Positions 8,919-17,396 of a stretch of DNA of 64,000 nucleotides are shown here, piece after piece. Source of the DNA: Flavobacteriaceae bacterium UBA3356 (lineage in GTDB: Bacteria; Bacteroidota; Bacteroidia; Flavobacteriales; Flavobacteriaceae). The stretch's first letter is position 1. Every line of letters starts with the position of its first letter. The stretch spans positions 124,001 through 188,000 of the forward strand of contig DEQW01000002.1 in NCBI GenBank assembly GCA_002360635.1. The letters run 5' to 3'. A program made the position numbers and the translations under genes. The notes beneath the pieces were generated by a model. That model searched no databases, had not been told where the DNA came from, and saw only the letters and a program-made list of their open reading frames with translations.

Positions 8919-10289
8919 TTATAAAAGCCTTACTGACTCTTTAAACTGTCTTCCTCTATCTTCGTAGTTTGTAAACAAATCGAAACTAGCGCAGGCTGGC
9001 GACAGCAATACATTATCACCTCTCTCTGCCAATCTATATGCTATTTGCACAGCTTCTTTCATCGATTGTGTTTCTACAATCATATCTACTATATTACCAA
9101 ATTGTTTGGTTAGCTTTTCGTTATCAACTCCTAGGCAAACAATAGCCTTTACTTTTTCGTTTACCAACGGAAGTAAATCCGAGTAATCGTTTCCTTTATC
9201 TACACCACCAACTATCCAAACAGTTGGGCTTTCCATGCTATCTAACGCATAAAATGTAGCGTTTACATTAGTGGCTTTAGAGTCGTTAATGTACATGACA
9301 TTATTAATCTTTAATACTTTTTCAAGACGGTGTTCAACACCTTGAAAGCTTTCCATCGATTCGCGGATGGTCGCTTTTCTAATCTTTAAAAGTTTAGCGA
9401 CAGTCGAGGCTGCCATAGCATTCTTGGTATTGTGTTCTCCTTGTAAACCTAAGGTTGAGATTGGCATAGTAAATTGGTTATTATCTATTGTTATTATTAT
9501 TTCGTTGTTTTTTATATATGCGCCTTGTTTCAACTCTTTTTTTGTTGAAAAAGGCAGTAATTGAGATTGTATTGGGTGCTCTGAAAGCCATTTTGTAATT
9601 ACTTTATCGTCTGCGTCATAAATAAAATAATCGTCAGCCGTTTGATTCATTGCTATTCTAAATTTTGCAGCAATGTATTTACTGAAATCGTGATCATACC
9701 TATCTAAATGATCCGGCGTAATGTTGGTTAAAACAGCTATATGTGGTTTAAATGTTTCAATTCCGTCCAATTGAAAGCTACTTAACTCCAACACATAGCT
9801 TGTAAACTTTTCTTCAGAAACCTGCTCTGCAAAACTTTTTCCTATGTTTCCACCCAAAGCGACATTCAAGCCACCGTTTTTAAGTACTTCATAAGTTAGC
9901 GTTGCGGTTGTGGTTTTTCCATTGCTTCCAGTAATCCCTACGATGGTTGCTTCGGTATATGCTGAAGCAAATTCAATTTCAGAAATCACTTTAACGCCCT
10001 TTTCTCTCAGTTTTGTAACAATTTTAGCCGTATCGGGAATTCCCGGGCTTTTCATTACAATATCTGCCGAAAGCACTTTATCTTCAGTATGACCTTGTTC
10101 TTCCCACTCAATCTCATTATGTATAAGAACTTGTTTATACGTTTCCTTTATTTTTCCGAAGTCTGAAACAAAGACTTCAAATCCTTTTTTCTTTCCTAAC
10201 AAAGCCGTTCCTACTCCACTTTCACCGGCTCCTAAAATCACTAACCGAGTGATTTTCGATTTTCGATTTTCGATTTTCGATTTACCCAT
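8919..10289 (-). CDS. murD: UDP-N-acetylmuramoyl-L-alanine--D-glutamate ligase MurD
   Basis: Cytoplasmic ligase adding D-glutamate to UDP-MurNAc-L-Ala. The nucleotide motif LVILGAGESGVGTALL is near the start. The ATP loop ITGSNGKTTTATL lies near residue 117, and NDSKATNVNATFYAL near residue 328 is the C-terminal domain motif. Odd feature: the ATG at 10289 is followed by about 12 residues, GKSKIENRKSKI, encoded by a 7-bp tandem repeat (10251-10283). This stretch is absent from the usual MurD start (M-x-x-LVILG). The ATG overlaps the stop of the upstream four-helix gene by 8 nt. An in-frame GTG at the Val of LVILG is a conceivable alternative start but would trim the motif. Confidence 0.95.
   Translation of the reverse strand: MGKSKIENRKSKITRLVILGAGESGVGTALLGKKKGFEVFVSDFGKIKETYKQVLIHNEIEWEEQGHTEDKVLSADIVMKSPGIPDTAKIVTKLREKGVKVISEIEFASAYTEATIVGITGSNGKTTTATLTYEVLKNGGLNVALGGNIGKSFAEQVSEEKFTSYVLELSSFQLDGIETFKPHIAVLTNITPDHLDRYDHDFSKYIAAKFRIAMNQTADDYFIYDADDKVITKWLSEHPIQSQLLPFSTKKELKQGAYIKNNEIIITIDNNQFTMPISTLGLQGEHNTKNAMAASTVAKLLKIRKATIRESMESFQGVEHRLEKVLKINNVMYINDSKATNVNATFYALDSMESPTVWIVGGVDKGNDYSDLLPLVNEKVKAIVCLGVDNEKLTKQFGNIVDMIVETQSMKEAVQIAYRLAERGDNVLLSPACASFDLFTNYEDRGRQFKESVRLL
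10251..10283. repeat. 7-bp tandem repeat inside the murD 5' end
   Basis: On the plus strand GATTTTC is repeated four times without error, followed by GATTT. On the minus strand this reads as AAATCGA units and supplies MurD residues 3 to about 13. Seven is not a multiple of three, so gain or loss of one unit would shift the murD frame. A related but degenerate 7-bp-period array lies on the other side of the four-helix gene (10664-10698). Confidence 0.9.
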
Positions 10290-10647
10290 TACGATTCATC
10301 CTACTTTTTACAGTTTTTATTGATGCAACTGTAATAGATAATAACTCATTTGTTTCACTGTGCAATCTTTTAATTTCTTGGTGTTCCTTATCACTTATTT
10401 CTAGTAAAATTTCTAACCAAAACATACTCTCATCAGCTTCTTCTTCAACAATTTTGAGTTTGTTTAAAAAGTCTCTATCAGATTTACCTCTACATGCAGC
10501 CCTGTAATTTGCTCCAACTGAACTTGAACTTCTAATTAGTTGATTGCAATACGCATTGTATTCTCTCGACAAAGGAAACTTTGCACATAACTTTCCAGTA
10601 TCTACAGCAAATCGAAACATTCTCTTTTTTAATTCATTCTTCATCAA
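10282..10647 (-). CDS. Four-helix bundle protein (23S rRNA intervening-sequence protein / bAvd-like family)
   Basis: A 121-residue all-helical protein with the family core QLIRSSSSVGANYRAACRGK and FLNKLKIVEEEADESMFWLE. This matches the small S23/intervening-sequence family, which shares its fold with Avd accessory proteins of diversity-generating retroelements. Its cellular role is unknown. It sits between mraY and murD, which are normally adjacent, and reads in the same direction. Its stop overlaps the murD start (ATGGGTAA), so murD translation may be coupled to it. Both flanks carry 7-bp-period repeats, suggesting arrival as a small mobile unit. No template repeat/variable repeat pair or reverse transcriptase was found here. 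Confidence 0.85.
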   Translation of the reverse strand: MMKNELKKRMFRFAVDTGKLCAKFPLSREYNAYCNQLIRSSSSVGANYRAACRGKSDRDFLNKLKIVEEEADESMFWLEILLEISDKEHQEIKRLHSETNELLSITVASIKTVKSRMNRNG

Positions 10648-10663
10648 ATTAAGTTTAATCCCT

Positions 10664-10698
10664 CATTCGTACTTCGTCATTCGTAAATCGTACTTCCT
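10664..10698. repeat. Degenerate 7-bp-period repeat upstream of the four-helix gene
   Basis: The plus strand reads in register as CATTCGT, ACTTCGT, CATTCGT, AAATCGT, ACTTCC(T). The period of 7 and the TTCG/ATCG core match the perfect array on the other side of the gene (10251-10283). It lies between the mraY stop and the four-helix gene start. Confidence 0.75.
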
Positions 10699-10701
10699 TA
10701 T

Positions 10702-11937
10702 CTATCTAATTTTAAGCGTAACAATCGTCAGAATCGCCAGAAAAATTCCTATAATCCAAAATCGGATAACTATTTTACTTTCGTGAAATCCCTTTACCTG
10801 ATAATGGTGGTGTAGCGGTGACATTCTGAAAATGCGTCTTCCCTCACCAAATTTTTTCTTTGTGTATTTAAACCACCCAACTTGTAACACCACGGAAAGA
10901 TTTTCCATCAAGAAGATTCCGCAGAGAATGGGTATCAACCATTCTTTGCGAATAGCAATTGCCATAACAGCTATAATTCCTCCAATGGTCAAACTCCCGG
11001 TGTCTCCCATAAATACTTGGGCTGGATATGCATTGTACCACAAAAACCCAATGAGTGCCCCCACAAAAGCTGTTATAAAAATGGTTAGCTCTCCAGTATT
11101 TGGGATAAACATGATATTCAAGTAATCTGAGAAAATCACGTTACCCGACACCCACGCAAAAATGGCGAGGGTAATTCCAATAATAGCAGAAGAACCTGCC
11201 GCTAAGCCATCAATTCCATCCGTGAGATTAGCTCCATTTGAAACGGCTGTGATTATAAAAATGACTATTGGAATAAAGATGATCCATACATATTTTGTGT
11301 ACCCTTCTCCTGCCCAGCTAATCAGTTTTTCATAATTAAACTCATTTTGCTTAATAAAAGGAATCGTTGTTAATAAGGTTTTTTCTTCTGGGTTAAACTC
11401 TTCCTGTGGTGTATTTTGAGCTACTACTTCTGTATTGTTTGTAGGTTTAATTATTTTTCGTTTTACCGTAACATCTGGATGCATATACATTGTCACCCCT
11501 ACGAAAATTCCTAAACCAATTTGACCTATAATTTTGAATTTCCCCGGTAACCCAGCTTTATCATTCTTAAATTTTTTAAGGTAATCATCAATAAAGCCAA
11601 TGATCCCCATCCAAAGTGTGGTGACAATCAACATAATCACGTAGATATTCTCCAACTTGGCGAATAATAGAACAGGAACCAAAGTCGCCAAAATGATAAT
11701 AACACCACCCATTGTTGGGGTACCCGCTTTTTCATTTTGACCTTCCAGACCTAAATCGCGAATACTCTCACCCATTTGTTTCCTTTGCAGATACTTGATT
11801 ATTTTTTTTCCGTAAACCGTTGCAATGAAAAGTGATAAAATAACCGCCAAAGCTGCCCGGAATGTGATAAACTCAAAAAGGCTCGCCCCTGGGAACTGGT
11901 ATTCTTTTTCTAAATATTCAAACAAGTAATACAGCAT
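10702..11937 (-). CDS. mraY: Phospho-N-acetylmuramoyl-pentapeptide transferase MraY
   Basis: Integral membrane enzyme transferring phospho-MurNAc-pentapeptide to undecaprenyl phosphate to make lipid I. About ten hydrophobic segments are present. Landmarks are GTPTMGGVIII near residue 73, IGFIDDYLKK near residue 115, NLTDGIDGLAAG near residue 237, FMGDTGSLTIGG near residue 312, and MSPLHHHYQ near residue 373. At 411 residues it is longer than the ~360 of most bacteria. The extra length is a hydrophilic loop at about residues 160-215, a form I recall from other Bacteroidota. Confidence 0.97.
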   Translation of the reverse strand: MLYYLFEYLEKEYQFPGASLFEFITFRAALAVILSLFIATVYGKKIIKYLQRKQMGESIRDLGLEGQNEKAGTPTMGGVIIILATLVPVLLFAKLENIYVIMLIVTTLWMGIIGFIDDYLKKFKNDKAGLPGKFKIIGQIGLGIFVGVTMYMHPDVTVKRKIIKPTNNTEVVAQNTPQEEFNPEEKTLLTTIPFIKQNEFNYEKLISWAGEGYTKYVWIIFIPIVIFIITAVSNGANLTDGIDGLAAGSSAIIGITLAIFAWVSGNVIFSDYLNIMFIPNTGELTIFITAFVGALIGFLWYNAYPAQVFMGDTGSLTIGGIIAVMAIAIRKEWLIPILCGIFLMENLSVVLQVGWFKYTKKKFGEGRRIFRMSPLHHHYQVKGFHESKIVIRFWIIGIFLAILTIVTLKIR

Positions 11938-11939
11938 GG

Positions 11940-13403
11940 TTATTTATTTAGGACGGTTAAAAATTCGTTTACTATTTTAAAGTCGTCAAAATCGATTCGT
12001 TCTCCATTTATTTCTTGATAGGTTTCATGTCCTTTTCCAGCAATTAATATAATGTCGTTTTCATTCGCCATTTGGCAGGCACTTTTAATCGCTTGTTTTC
12101 TATTTGTTATCGAAACCGTTTTTTTGAAATGTTCCGCAGGGACACCCGCTTCTACTTCTTCTACAATTTTGTCAGGGTCTTCCGTGCGCGGATTGTCGCT
12201 AGTAAAGACCACTTTTGTACTTAATGTGGCAGCGATTTTGCCCATTATAGGGCGTTTTGTTGCATCACGATCACCGCCGCAACCTACTACGGTTATCAAT
12301 TCTTCATTTCCGGTGCGAATGCTGTTAATGGTCTCCAACACATTTTTTAAAGCATCTGGCGAATGTGCATAATCAACAATAGCAGTTATCTTTTTTTCAG
12401 AAATTAGATACTGAAACCGTCCATCTACACTTTCCAATGTGCTCATAAGCTGAAGCAATTCTAGTGTTTCCATTCCTAAAATATCTGCAGCTCCAAAAAT
12501 GGCCAACATATTGTAGGCATTAAATGCCCCAATTAGTTTTACCCAAATCTCATTGTTGTTAATTTTCAGCAACAAACCGGTAAAATTATTTTCCAATATT
12601 TGCGCTTTATAATCTGCGTAGCTTTTTAAGGCGTAGGTATATTTTTTTGCATGTGTATTCTGAAGCATTACAGCTCCATTTTTATCATCTACATTCGTCA
12701 AGGCAAAAGCCGATTTTGGCAACTGATCAAAGAATTTCTTTTTAACGTCTCGGTATTCTTTAAAATCTTTGTGATAATCTAAATGCTCGTGCGTGAGGTT
12801 GGTGAAAATCCCACCTGCAAAGTGAAGGCCTTCGGTACGTTTTTGATGAACACCATGCGAGCTCACTTCCATAAAGCAATATTCAACACCGGCTTCAACC
12901 ATTTCTTGTAAATAACGGTTTATGGTTAGCGAATCTGGTGTGGTTCGTTTTGCTTCGTAACGGGTGTCATTCACCATTACTTTAACTGTAGAAATAAGCC
13001 CTGTTTTATAGCCTGCAGCTGTAAACAAATCGTACAATAAGGTTGAAATGGTGGTTTTACCGTTCGTTCCTGTAATTCCGACCAGTTTTATGTTTTCAGA
13101 AGGGTTTTCAAAATAATTGGCGGCCATTATTGCCAATGCTTTATGTGAATCGGCTACCTGAACGTAGGTTATACCATTGATAATCGTTTCAGGAAGGGTT
13201 TCACAAATAACAACTAGTGCTCCTTGTTCCGAAGCTTTTAAAATATAGTCATGACCATCTGAGACCGTTCCTTTAATCGCAACAAAAACATCATTAAGCC
13301 CAACATTTCGTGAATCGAATTCTATATTCCGAACAGCCACAGCTGTGCTTCCTATCGTTTTCTCGATTGGAATTTTATAGAGTATGTCTTTTAATACTAT
13401 CAC
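11940..13403 (-). CDS. murE: UDP-N-acetylmuramyl-tripeptide synthetase MurE (meso-DAP type)
   Basis: Cytoplasmic ligase adding the third stem-peptide residue. The ATP loop GITGTNGKTTISTLL lies near residue 110, and EVSSHGVHQKR near residue 178 is a MurE landmark. The SDNPRTEDP segment near residue 403 carries the DNPR motif that marks meso-diaminopimelate rather than lysine as substrate. Length 487 is normal. It overlaps ftsI by 4 nt and precedes mraY by 2 nt. Confidence 0.97.
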   Translation of the reverse strand: MIVLKDILYKIPIEKTIGSTAVAVRNIEFDSRNVGLNDVFVAIKGTVSDGHDYILKASEQGALVVICETLPETIINGITYVQVADSHKALAIMAANYFENPSENIKLVGITGTNGKTTISTLLYDLFTAAGYKTGLISTVKVMVNDTRYEAKRTTPDSLTINRYLQEMVEAGVEYCFMEVSSHGVHQKRTEGLHFAGGIFTNLTHEHLDYHKDFKEYRDVKKKFFDQLPKSAFALTNVDDKNGAVMLQNTHAKKYTYALKSYADYKAQILENNFTGLLLKINNNEIWVKLIGAFNAYNMLAIFGAADILGMETLELLQLMSTLESVDGRFQYLISEKKITAIVDYAHSPDALKNVLETINSIRTGNEELITVVGCGGDRDATKRPIMGKIAATLSTKVVFTSDNPRTEDPDKIVEEVEAGVPAEHFKKTVSITNRKQAIKSACQMANENDIILIAGKGHETYQEINGERIDFDDFKIVNEFLTVLNK

Positions 13404-15400
13404 GATAATTTTAAGGTTATTTGTTGGCCGTTCTTTAAAGCTTCTCCAGATTCTATAGACTGATCGGCAACGGTGCCATTTCCTATTATTTGTACTTTTA
13501 AACCTAAATTTTCCAATAATGAAACCGCATCCATTCCCGCCATTCCCTTCACGTTAGGAACTTTAGTGTAGTGCGCTTGAGCTTTTGGGTAATAGGTTTC
13601 GTAATCTTTTTCTAAAATTGGGTCTTCTTCATCTACATTGGCTATTTCAGCAATTAATGGCGATTCAGTAAATATTTTTTGAGCGATACGTTTAAATACT
13701 GGCCCCGTAACATCTGCTCCATAATACCCTTTTTTAGTACTAGGCTTATGAATTACTACAATGCAAGAATATTTTGGGTTTTCTGCTGGAAAATATCCTG
13801 AAAAAGATGAAATATACCGACGGTCTTTTTCCCAATCATCCATCCAGTATTCCGTACGAGCTGTTCCAGTTTTTCCAGCCATGGAGAAATATTTAGAATA
13901 CAAAGGTTTTCCTGTTCCTCGCCTTACAATGTTTTTAAGAATGTCTCGAATTTCATGTAAGGTTTCTACAGAACAAATTTGATCGTTTACGACTTCAGTT
14001 TCAAATATTTCCACTTCTTGGTTCCAGGCTCTTATTTCTTTAATAAACCTTGGTTTAACCATAATACCATCATTAGCGATAGCATTATAGAAAGCCAAGG
14101 TTTGAAGAGGAGTCAATCTTAAGTTATATCCATATGCCATGGAGGGAAGAGCGTTTTTACTCCATAATTCATGCCCCGGTCCCGGGATTACAGGCTTGCC
14201 TTCACCTTTTATTTTTATGCCTATACGCTTATCTAAATTCCATTCTTTTAAATGATCTATAAACTGTTCTGGGTTCTCAGAATAGGCTTCATCTATAATC
14301 GTGGCCAATCCAATGTTTGACGATACTTCTAACGCTTTTGCCACAGATATTTCACCATAACCTCCGTGCTTAGAGTCGTGAATGTACCGACCATAAAAAC
14401 GTTTTCTACCATCCTTGGTGTCCACTACAGTTGTAGTATCTATTTTCTCATCTTCCAAAGCCGCCATTAAAGCCATTACTTTAAACGTAGAACCCGGCTC
14501 GTGGCTTTCACCAACAGCATAGTTTAACTTTTCATAATAATTTCCGTTGGAAGTTCTACCGAGATTGGCAACGGCTTTTATTTCACCCGTTTTTACTTCC
14601 ATCACAATTACAGATCCGTGCTCGGCTTCGTAATGCTCCATTTGCTTCAACAATGCGTGATGAGCAATATCTTGAATGTTTGCATTTATCGTTGAAATAA
14701 CATCATACCCATCTTGAGGCTCTACTTCATTCTCATCAAAGACTGGTTTCCATTGTCCTCGTGCAATTTTTTGTTTGAGGCGTTTTCCTTCTTTTCCGCG
14801 TAAATATTCATCAAAAGCACCTTCCAAACCTACCTCATACACTCCAGGACTATTATTTTTTTGGTCGCCTACTAAACGCTCAGCAACTTTTCCCAATGGA
14901 TGTTCACGAACGGTACGCTGTTCTACTATAATTCCACCTTTGTATGGGCCTAATTTAAAAAGGGGGAAACTTTTCAGTTTTATATAATCTGAATAGCCTA
15001 AGTTTCGAGCAATTAATAAGTATCTATTTTTGTTTGCACGCGCTTTTCTGAATACATTTTGGTAATACGAAGCGGGACGGTTAAACATTTTGCCCATTTC
15101 TTTAGAAAGTGGAACAATGTTGTTTTTGAAATTCTCAGAAGAAACGGTTACGGCATCAAAACGGATATCGTATTTGGGAACTGAAGTCGCTAACAAACTA
15201 CCATCTTCAGCATACACATTGCCTCTATTAGCAGGGATTGTGAAGTTTCGAGTGGTGTTTTTATGGGCCAACTCTCGGTATTCATCACCTTCGACAAATT
15301 GAATGTTCACCAATTTAACAGCAACAGCAATCGCGAAGATGAACATACATCCTGCGATAATATAAAGGCGGTTTAATATGTTCTTTTCTTCTATAGCCAC
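13400..15400 (-). CDS. ftsI: Septal transpeptidase PBP3/FtsI with C-terminal PASTA domain
   Basis: Class B penicillin-binding protein that cross-links septal peptidoglycan with FtsW. One membrane anchor (about residues 10-30) is followed by the dimerisation domain (RGNVYAEDGSLLATSVPKYDI). The transpeptidase domain shows the three catalytic motifs: STFK (in SHEPGSTFKVMAL, near residue 305), SSN (near residue 363) and KTG (in MAGKTGTAR, near residue 515). The final ~60 residues (VPNVKGMAGMDAV... to the end) form a PASTA domain. Length is 666. It lies between ftsL and murE. Confidence 0.96.
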   Translation of the reverse strand: MAIEEKNILNRLYIIAGCMFIFAIAVAVKLVNIQFVEGDEYRELAHKNTTRNFTIPANRGNVYAEDGSLLATSVPKYDIRFDAVTVSSENFKNNIVPLSKEMGKMFNRPASYYQNVFRKARANKNRYLLIARNLGYSDYIKLKSFPLFKLGPYKGGIIVEQRTVREHPLGKVAERLVGDQKNNSPGVYEVGLEGAFDEYLRGKEGKRLKQKIARGQWKPVFDENEVEPQDGYDVISTINANIQDIAHHALLKQMEHYEAEHGSVIVMEVKTGEIKAVANLGRTSNGNYYEKLNYAVGESHEPGSTFKVMALMAALEDEKIDTTTVVDTKDGRKRFYGRYIHDSKHGGYGEISVAKALEVSSNIGLATIIDEAYSENPEQFIDHLKEWNLDKRIGIKIKGEGKPVIPGPGHELWSKNALPSMAYGYNLRLTPLQTLAFYNAIANDGIMVKPRFIKEIRAWNQEVEIFETEVVNDQICSVETLHEIRDILKNIVRRGTGKPLYSKYFSMAGKTGTARTEYWMDDWEKDRRYISSFSGYFPAENPKYSCIVVIHKPSTKKGYYGADVTGPVFKRIAQKIFTESPLIAEIANVDEEDPILEKDYETYYPKAQAHYTKVPNVKGMAGMDAVSLLENLGLKVQIIGNGTVADQSIESGEALKNGQQITLKLS

Positions 15401-15404
15401 CGCG

Positions 15405-15722
15405 TTATTCTTTGTTTATAATTTTTATTTTTTGAGGGGGCGTAACCGAGGGTTTCAATCCCCTTTTTGCCATCGCCACTTCAATTTTGCTTTCCATCCG
15501 GGTTTGCATTAATCGCTTCCGAATATCTAGATATTCACTTTTTAATTCTTTTACTTCATTATTAAGCTTCGCTATCTTATATACTTTTTTATCAGCACTA
15601 TGCGAACTCGCAATCATAATCAACGCCAACAACGACAGAAAAAAGATGAAGCGCCAATTTTTAAGCGCATCGTCGTTCACCAAAAACTTTCCTTTTATTA
15701 TGTTATAAAAGTTTTTCTTCAT
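15405..15722 (-). CDS. ftsL: FtsL-like small divisome protein
   Basis: A 105-residue bitopic protein. A cytoplasmic stretch of about 22 residues precedes one transmembrane helix (WRFIFFLSLLALIMIAS), then a heptad-rich extracytoplasmic helix (KLNNEVKELKSEYLDIRKRLMQ) and a short basic end. The size, topology and position between rsmH and ftsI identify it as FtsL, the partner of FtsB and FtsQ that activates FtsWI. Sequence alone would not be enough because FtsL proteins share little identity. It abuts the rsmH stop with a 1-nt overlap. Confidence 0.88.
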   Translation of the reverse strand: MKKNFYNIIKGKFLVNDDALKNWRFIFFLSLLALIMIASSHSADKKVYKIAKLNNEVKELKSEYLDIRKRLMQTRMESKIEVAMAKRGLKPSVTPPQKIKIINKE

Positions 15723-16636
15723 TATAGTTTTTCTGCTACCCGCAGTTTTGCACTACGAGCGCGATTATTTTCTTTTATTTCTTCTTCAGAAGGAATTATA
15801 AATTTCCCCACCGGTTTAAAAGGCACTTCTACCCTTCCAAACACATCTTTTTCAGGCTGACCCTGAAACTGTCCGTCCCGCATATAGCGTTTTACCAATC
15901 GGTCTTCCAACGAGTGGTAGCTTATTAAACTCAACCTGCCTCCAGACCTTAAGACTTCTTGCGTTTGCAGCAAAAACTCTTTTAGAACCTCAAGCTCTTG
16001 ATTTACCTCTATACGAATAGCTTGATAAATTTGAGCCAATATTTTGTTCTCCCTGTGTTTTGGCAAAAAACGCCCTAATGCTTTTTTAAGCTGTTCGCTG
16101 GTTTTTATTTCACCATTGCGCCTTGCTTCAACAATCACACGTGCCATTCCGGCTGCTGCTCTTAACTCACCGTACTGAGACAGCACACTTCGCAACTGAT
16201 TTTCATCATAATTATTAACCACATTAAAAGCTGAAAATTCACTCTTTTGGTTCATCCGCATATCTAAATCTGCCTCAAAACGAGTTGAAAAACCACGTTC
16301 CGCCACATCAAACTGATGTGATGAAACCCCAAAATCACCTAAAATACCGTCAACTTCTTTGTGACCGTAAAAGCGTAAGAAGCGCTTGAGAAATCTGAAA
16401 TTTTCATTAACCAACAAAAACCTCGAGTCGTCGATAGCATTCTCAAGCGCATCCTTGTCTTGATCAAAGGCTATCAATTTTCCATGGTCACCAAGACGCT
16501 TTAATATTTCTCGCGAATGCCCTCCACCGCCAAAGGTTACATCTACATAAACCCCGTTAGGATCTATGTTTAACCCATCAACCGTTTCGGTTAACAATAC
16601 CGGATTATGATATTCCATGGTCATCATCGTTGACAT
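15722..16636 (-). CDS. rsmH: 16S rRNA (cytosine-1402-N4) methyltransferase RsmH
   Basis: SAM-dependent enzyme methylating C1402 of 16S rRNA (formerly MraW). EYHNPVLLTETVDGL is the family N-terminus, VDVTFGGGGHSREIL the SAM loop, and GILGDFGVSSHQFD and YHSLEDRLVKR are later signatures. The frame opens at 16636, but an internal ATG at 16618 (MEYHNPVLL) matches the usual family start better; both overlap the end of mraZ. It is the second gene of the dcw operon. Confidence 0.96.
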   Translation of the reverse strand: MSTMMTMEYHNPVLLTETVDGLNIDPNGVYVDVTFGGGGHSREILKRLGDHGKLIAFDQDKDALENAIDDSRFLLVNENFRFLKRFLRFYGHKEVDGILGDFGVSSHQFDVAERGFSTRFEADLDMRMNQKSEFSAFNVVNNYDENQLRSVLSQYGELRAAAGMARVIVEARRNGEIKTSEQLKKALGRFLPKHRENKILAQIYQAIRIEVNQELEVLKEFLLQTQEVLRSGGRLSLISYHSLEDRLVKRYMRDGQFQGQPEKDVFGRVEVPFKPVGKFIIPSEEEIKENNRARSAKLRVAEKL

Positions 16637-17078
16637 CGCCCATTACTTCCTCAGCCAGATCTGCAAAATCACTGGCAGCATCGTTAATGGCTTGTTCATA
16701 TTTTTCTTTATCCCAAATCTCCACAATGTTTATTGCCGAAGAGAGAACCAACTCTTTACTCAAACCGGCAAAAGACATCAAGTCTTTTGGTATCAATAGC
16801 CTACCCGTAGCATCCAGCTCAACCGTTTTAACTCCCGCCGTGAAACGACGAATAAAATCATTGTTTTTACGGTTAAACCGGTTTAGTTTACCCATCTTGG
16901 CCATTAGCTCATTCCACTCATCCATTGGGTATAATTCAAGGCACGGTTGAAAAACCGCACGCTTTACCACAAAGCCACTTGGTGTCACCGGAGCTAATTG
17001 TTTTTTTAGCGCCGACGGCATCATGACCCTCCCTTTCGAGTCTGCTTTGCATTCGTATGTACCTATTAAATTGAGCAC
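16605..17078 (-). CDS. mraZ: Transcriptional regulator MraZ
   Basis: A 157-residue protein with two SpoVT/AbrB-like DNA-binding repeats, seen as ECKADSKGRVMMPSALKKQL near residue 9 and ELDATGRLLIPKDL near residue 93. MraZ proteins form ring oligomers, bind repeated boxes before their own gene and usually repress the dcw operon. Three exact candidate boxes lie just upstream here (17126-17155). It is the first gene of the operon. Confidence 0.96.
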   Translation of the reverse strand: MLNLIGTYECKADSKGRVMMPSALKKQLAPVTPSGFVVKRAVFQPCLELYPMDEWNELMAKMGKLNRFNRKNNDFIRRFTAGVKTVELDATGRLLIPKDLMSFAGLSKELVLSSAINIVEIWDKEKYEQAINDAASDFADLAEEVMGDVNDDDHGIS

Positions 17079-17109
17079 TAAGGGGTTAATTTTTGGCTAT
17101 TGTTAGTTT

Positions 17110-17175
17110 CAAATATAAAGAAGTTTTACCACTTTTTACCACTTTTTACCACTTTGTTGATAAGTTTTACCACCT
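17110..17175 (-). promoter_or_regulatory. dcw operon promoter with triple MraZ box
   Basis: On the minus strand the 10-mer AAAGTGGTAA occurs three times head to tail without error (17126-17155). A fourth degenerate copy (AGGTGGTAAA) lies about 20 nt upstream, near 17166-17175. The form matches described MraZ boxes, which are short G-rich repeats at 10-bp spacing such as AAAGTG followed by four other bases. Immediately downstream is TATATTTG (17110-17117), a Bacteroidota -7 element, placing the start of transcription about 25 nt before mraZ. The boxes occupy the -33 region, which fits autorepression. Confidence 0.85.
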
Positions 17176-17348
17176 ACTAATCTTTATGCCATTCAAGCAG
17201 GTTTATTGTTAATAACCTTTTTAATTAAAGCTTGTTAGCCTTTCATCTCTTATTGAAAAGGGACAGACTTGTTTTTATATTTTTTTTTGCAGTGAACTAG
17301 CGTCCTCTACAAAAATTAATAGCACACTGTCTGTTAGGAAGAAAGCTA

Positions 17349-17374
17349 TTGTTCTATAATTTTGATTACTTTTG
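17349..17374 (+). promoter_or_regulatory. Candidate promoter for the hydrolase/engB pair
   Basis: TACTTTTG (17367-17374) fits the -7 consensus TAnnTTTG, with a TTG at 17349-17351 as a possible -33 (spacer 15, shorter than usual). The ATG follows 22 nt later. The 17176-17348 stretch between this and the MraZ boxes shows nothing else recognisable. Confidence 0.5.
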
Positions 17375-17396
17375 CTTCTTATAATTTCAGTATTGA

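Noticed and set aside
10251..10283. Phase-variable on/off switch of murD
   Set aside because: murD is essential, so an off state by frame slip should not be viable; kept only as a fragile start rather than a switch.
10282..10647. Diversity-generating retroelement accessory gene (Avd)
   Set aside because: The fold family matches, but there is no reverse transcriptase, template repeat or variable repeat in the window.
10251..10698. Short repeats as a CRISPR array
   Set aside because: The repeat unit is 7 bp with no spacers and no cas genes nearby; it is a tandem microsatellite-like array.
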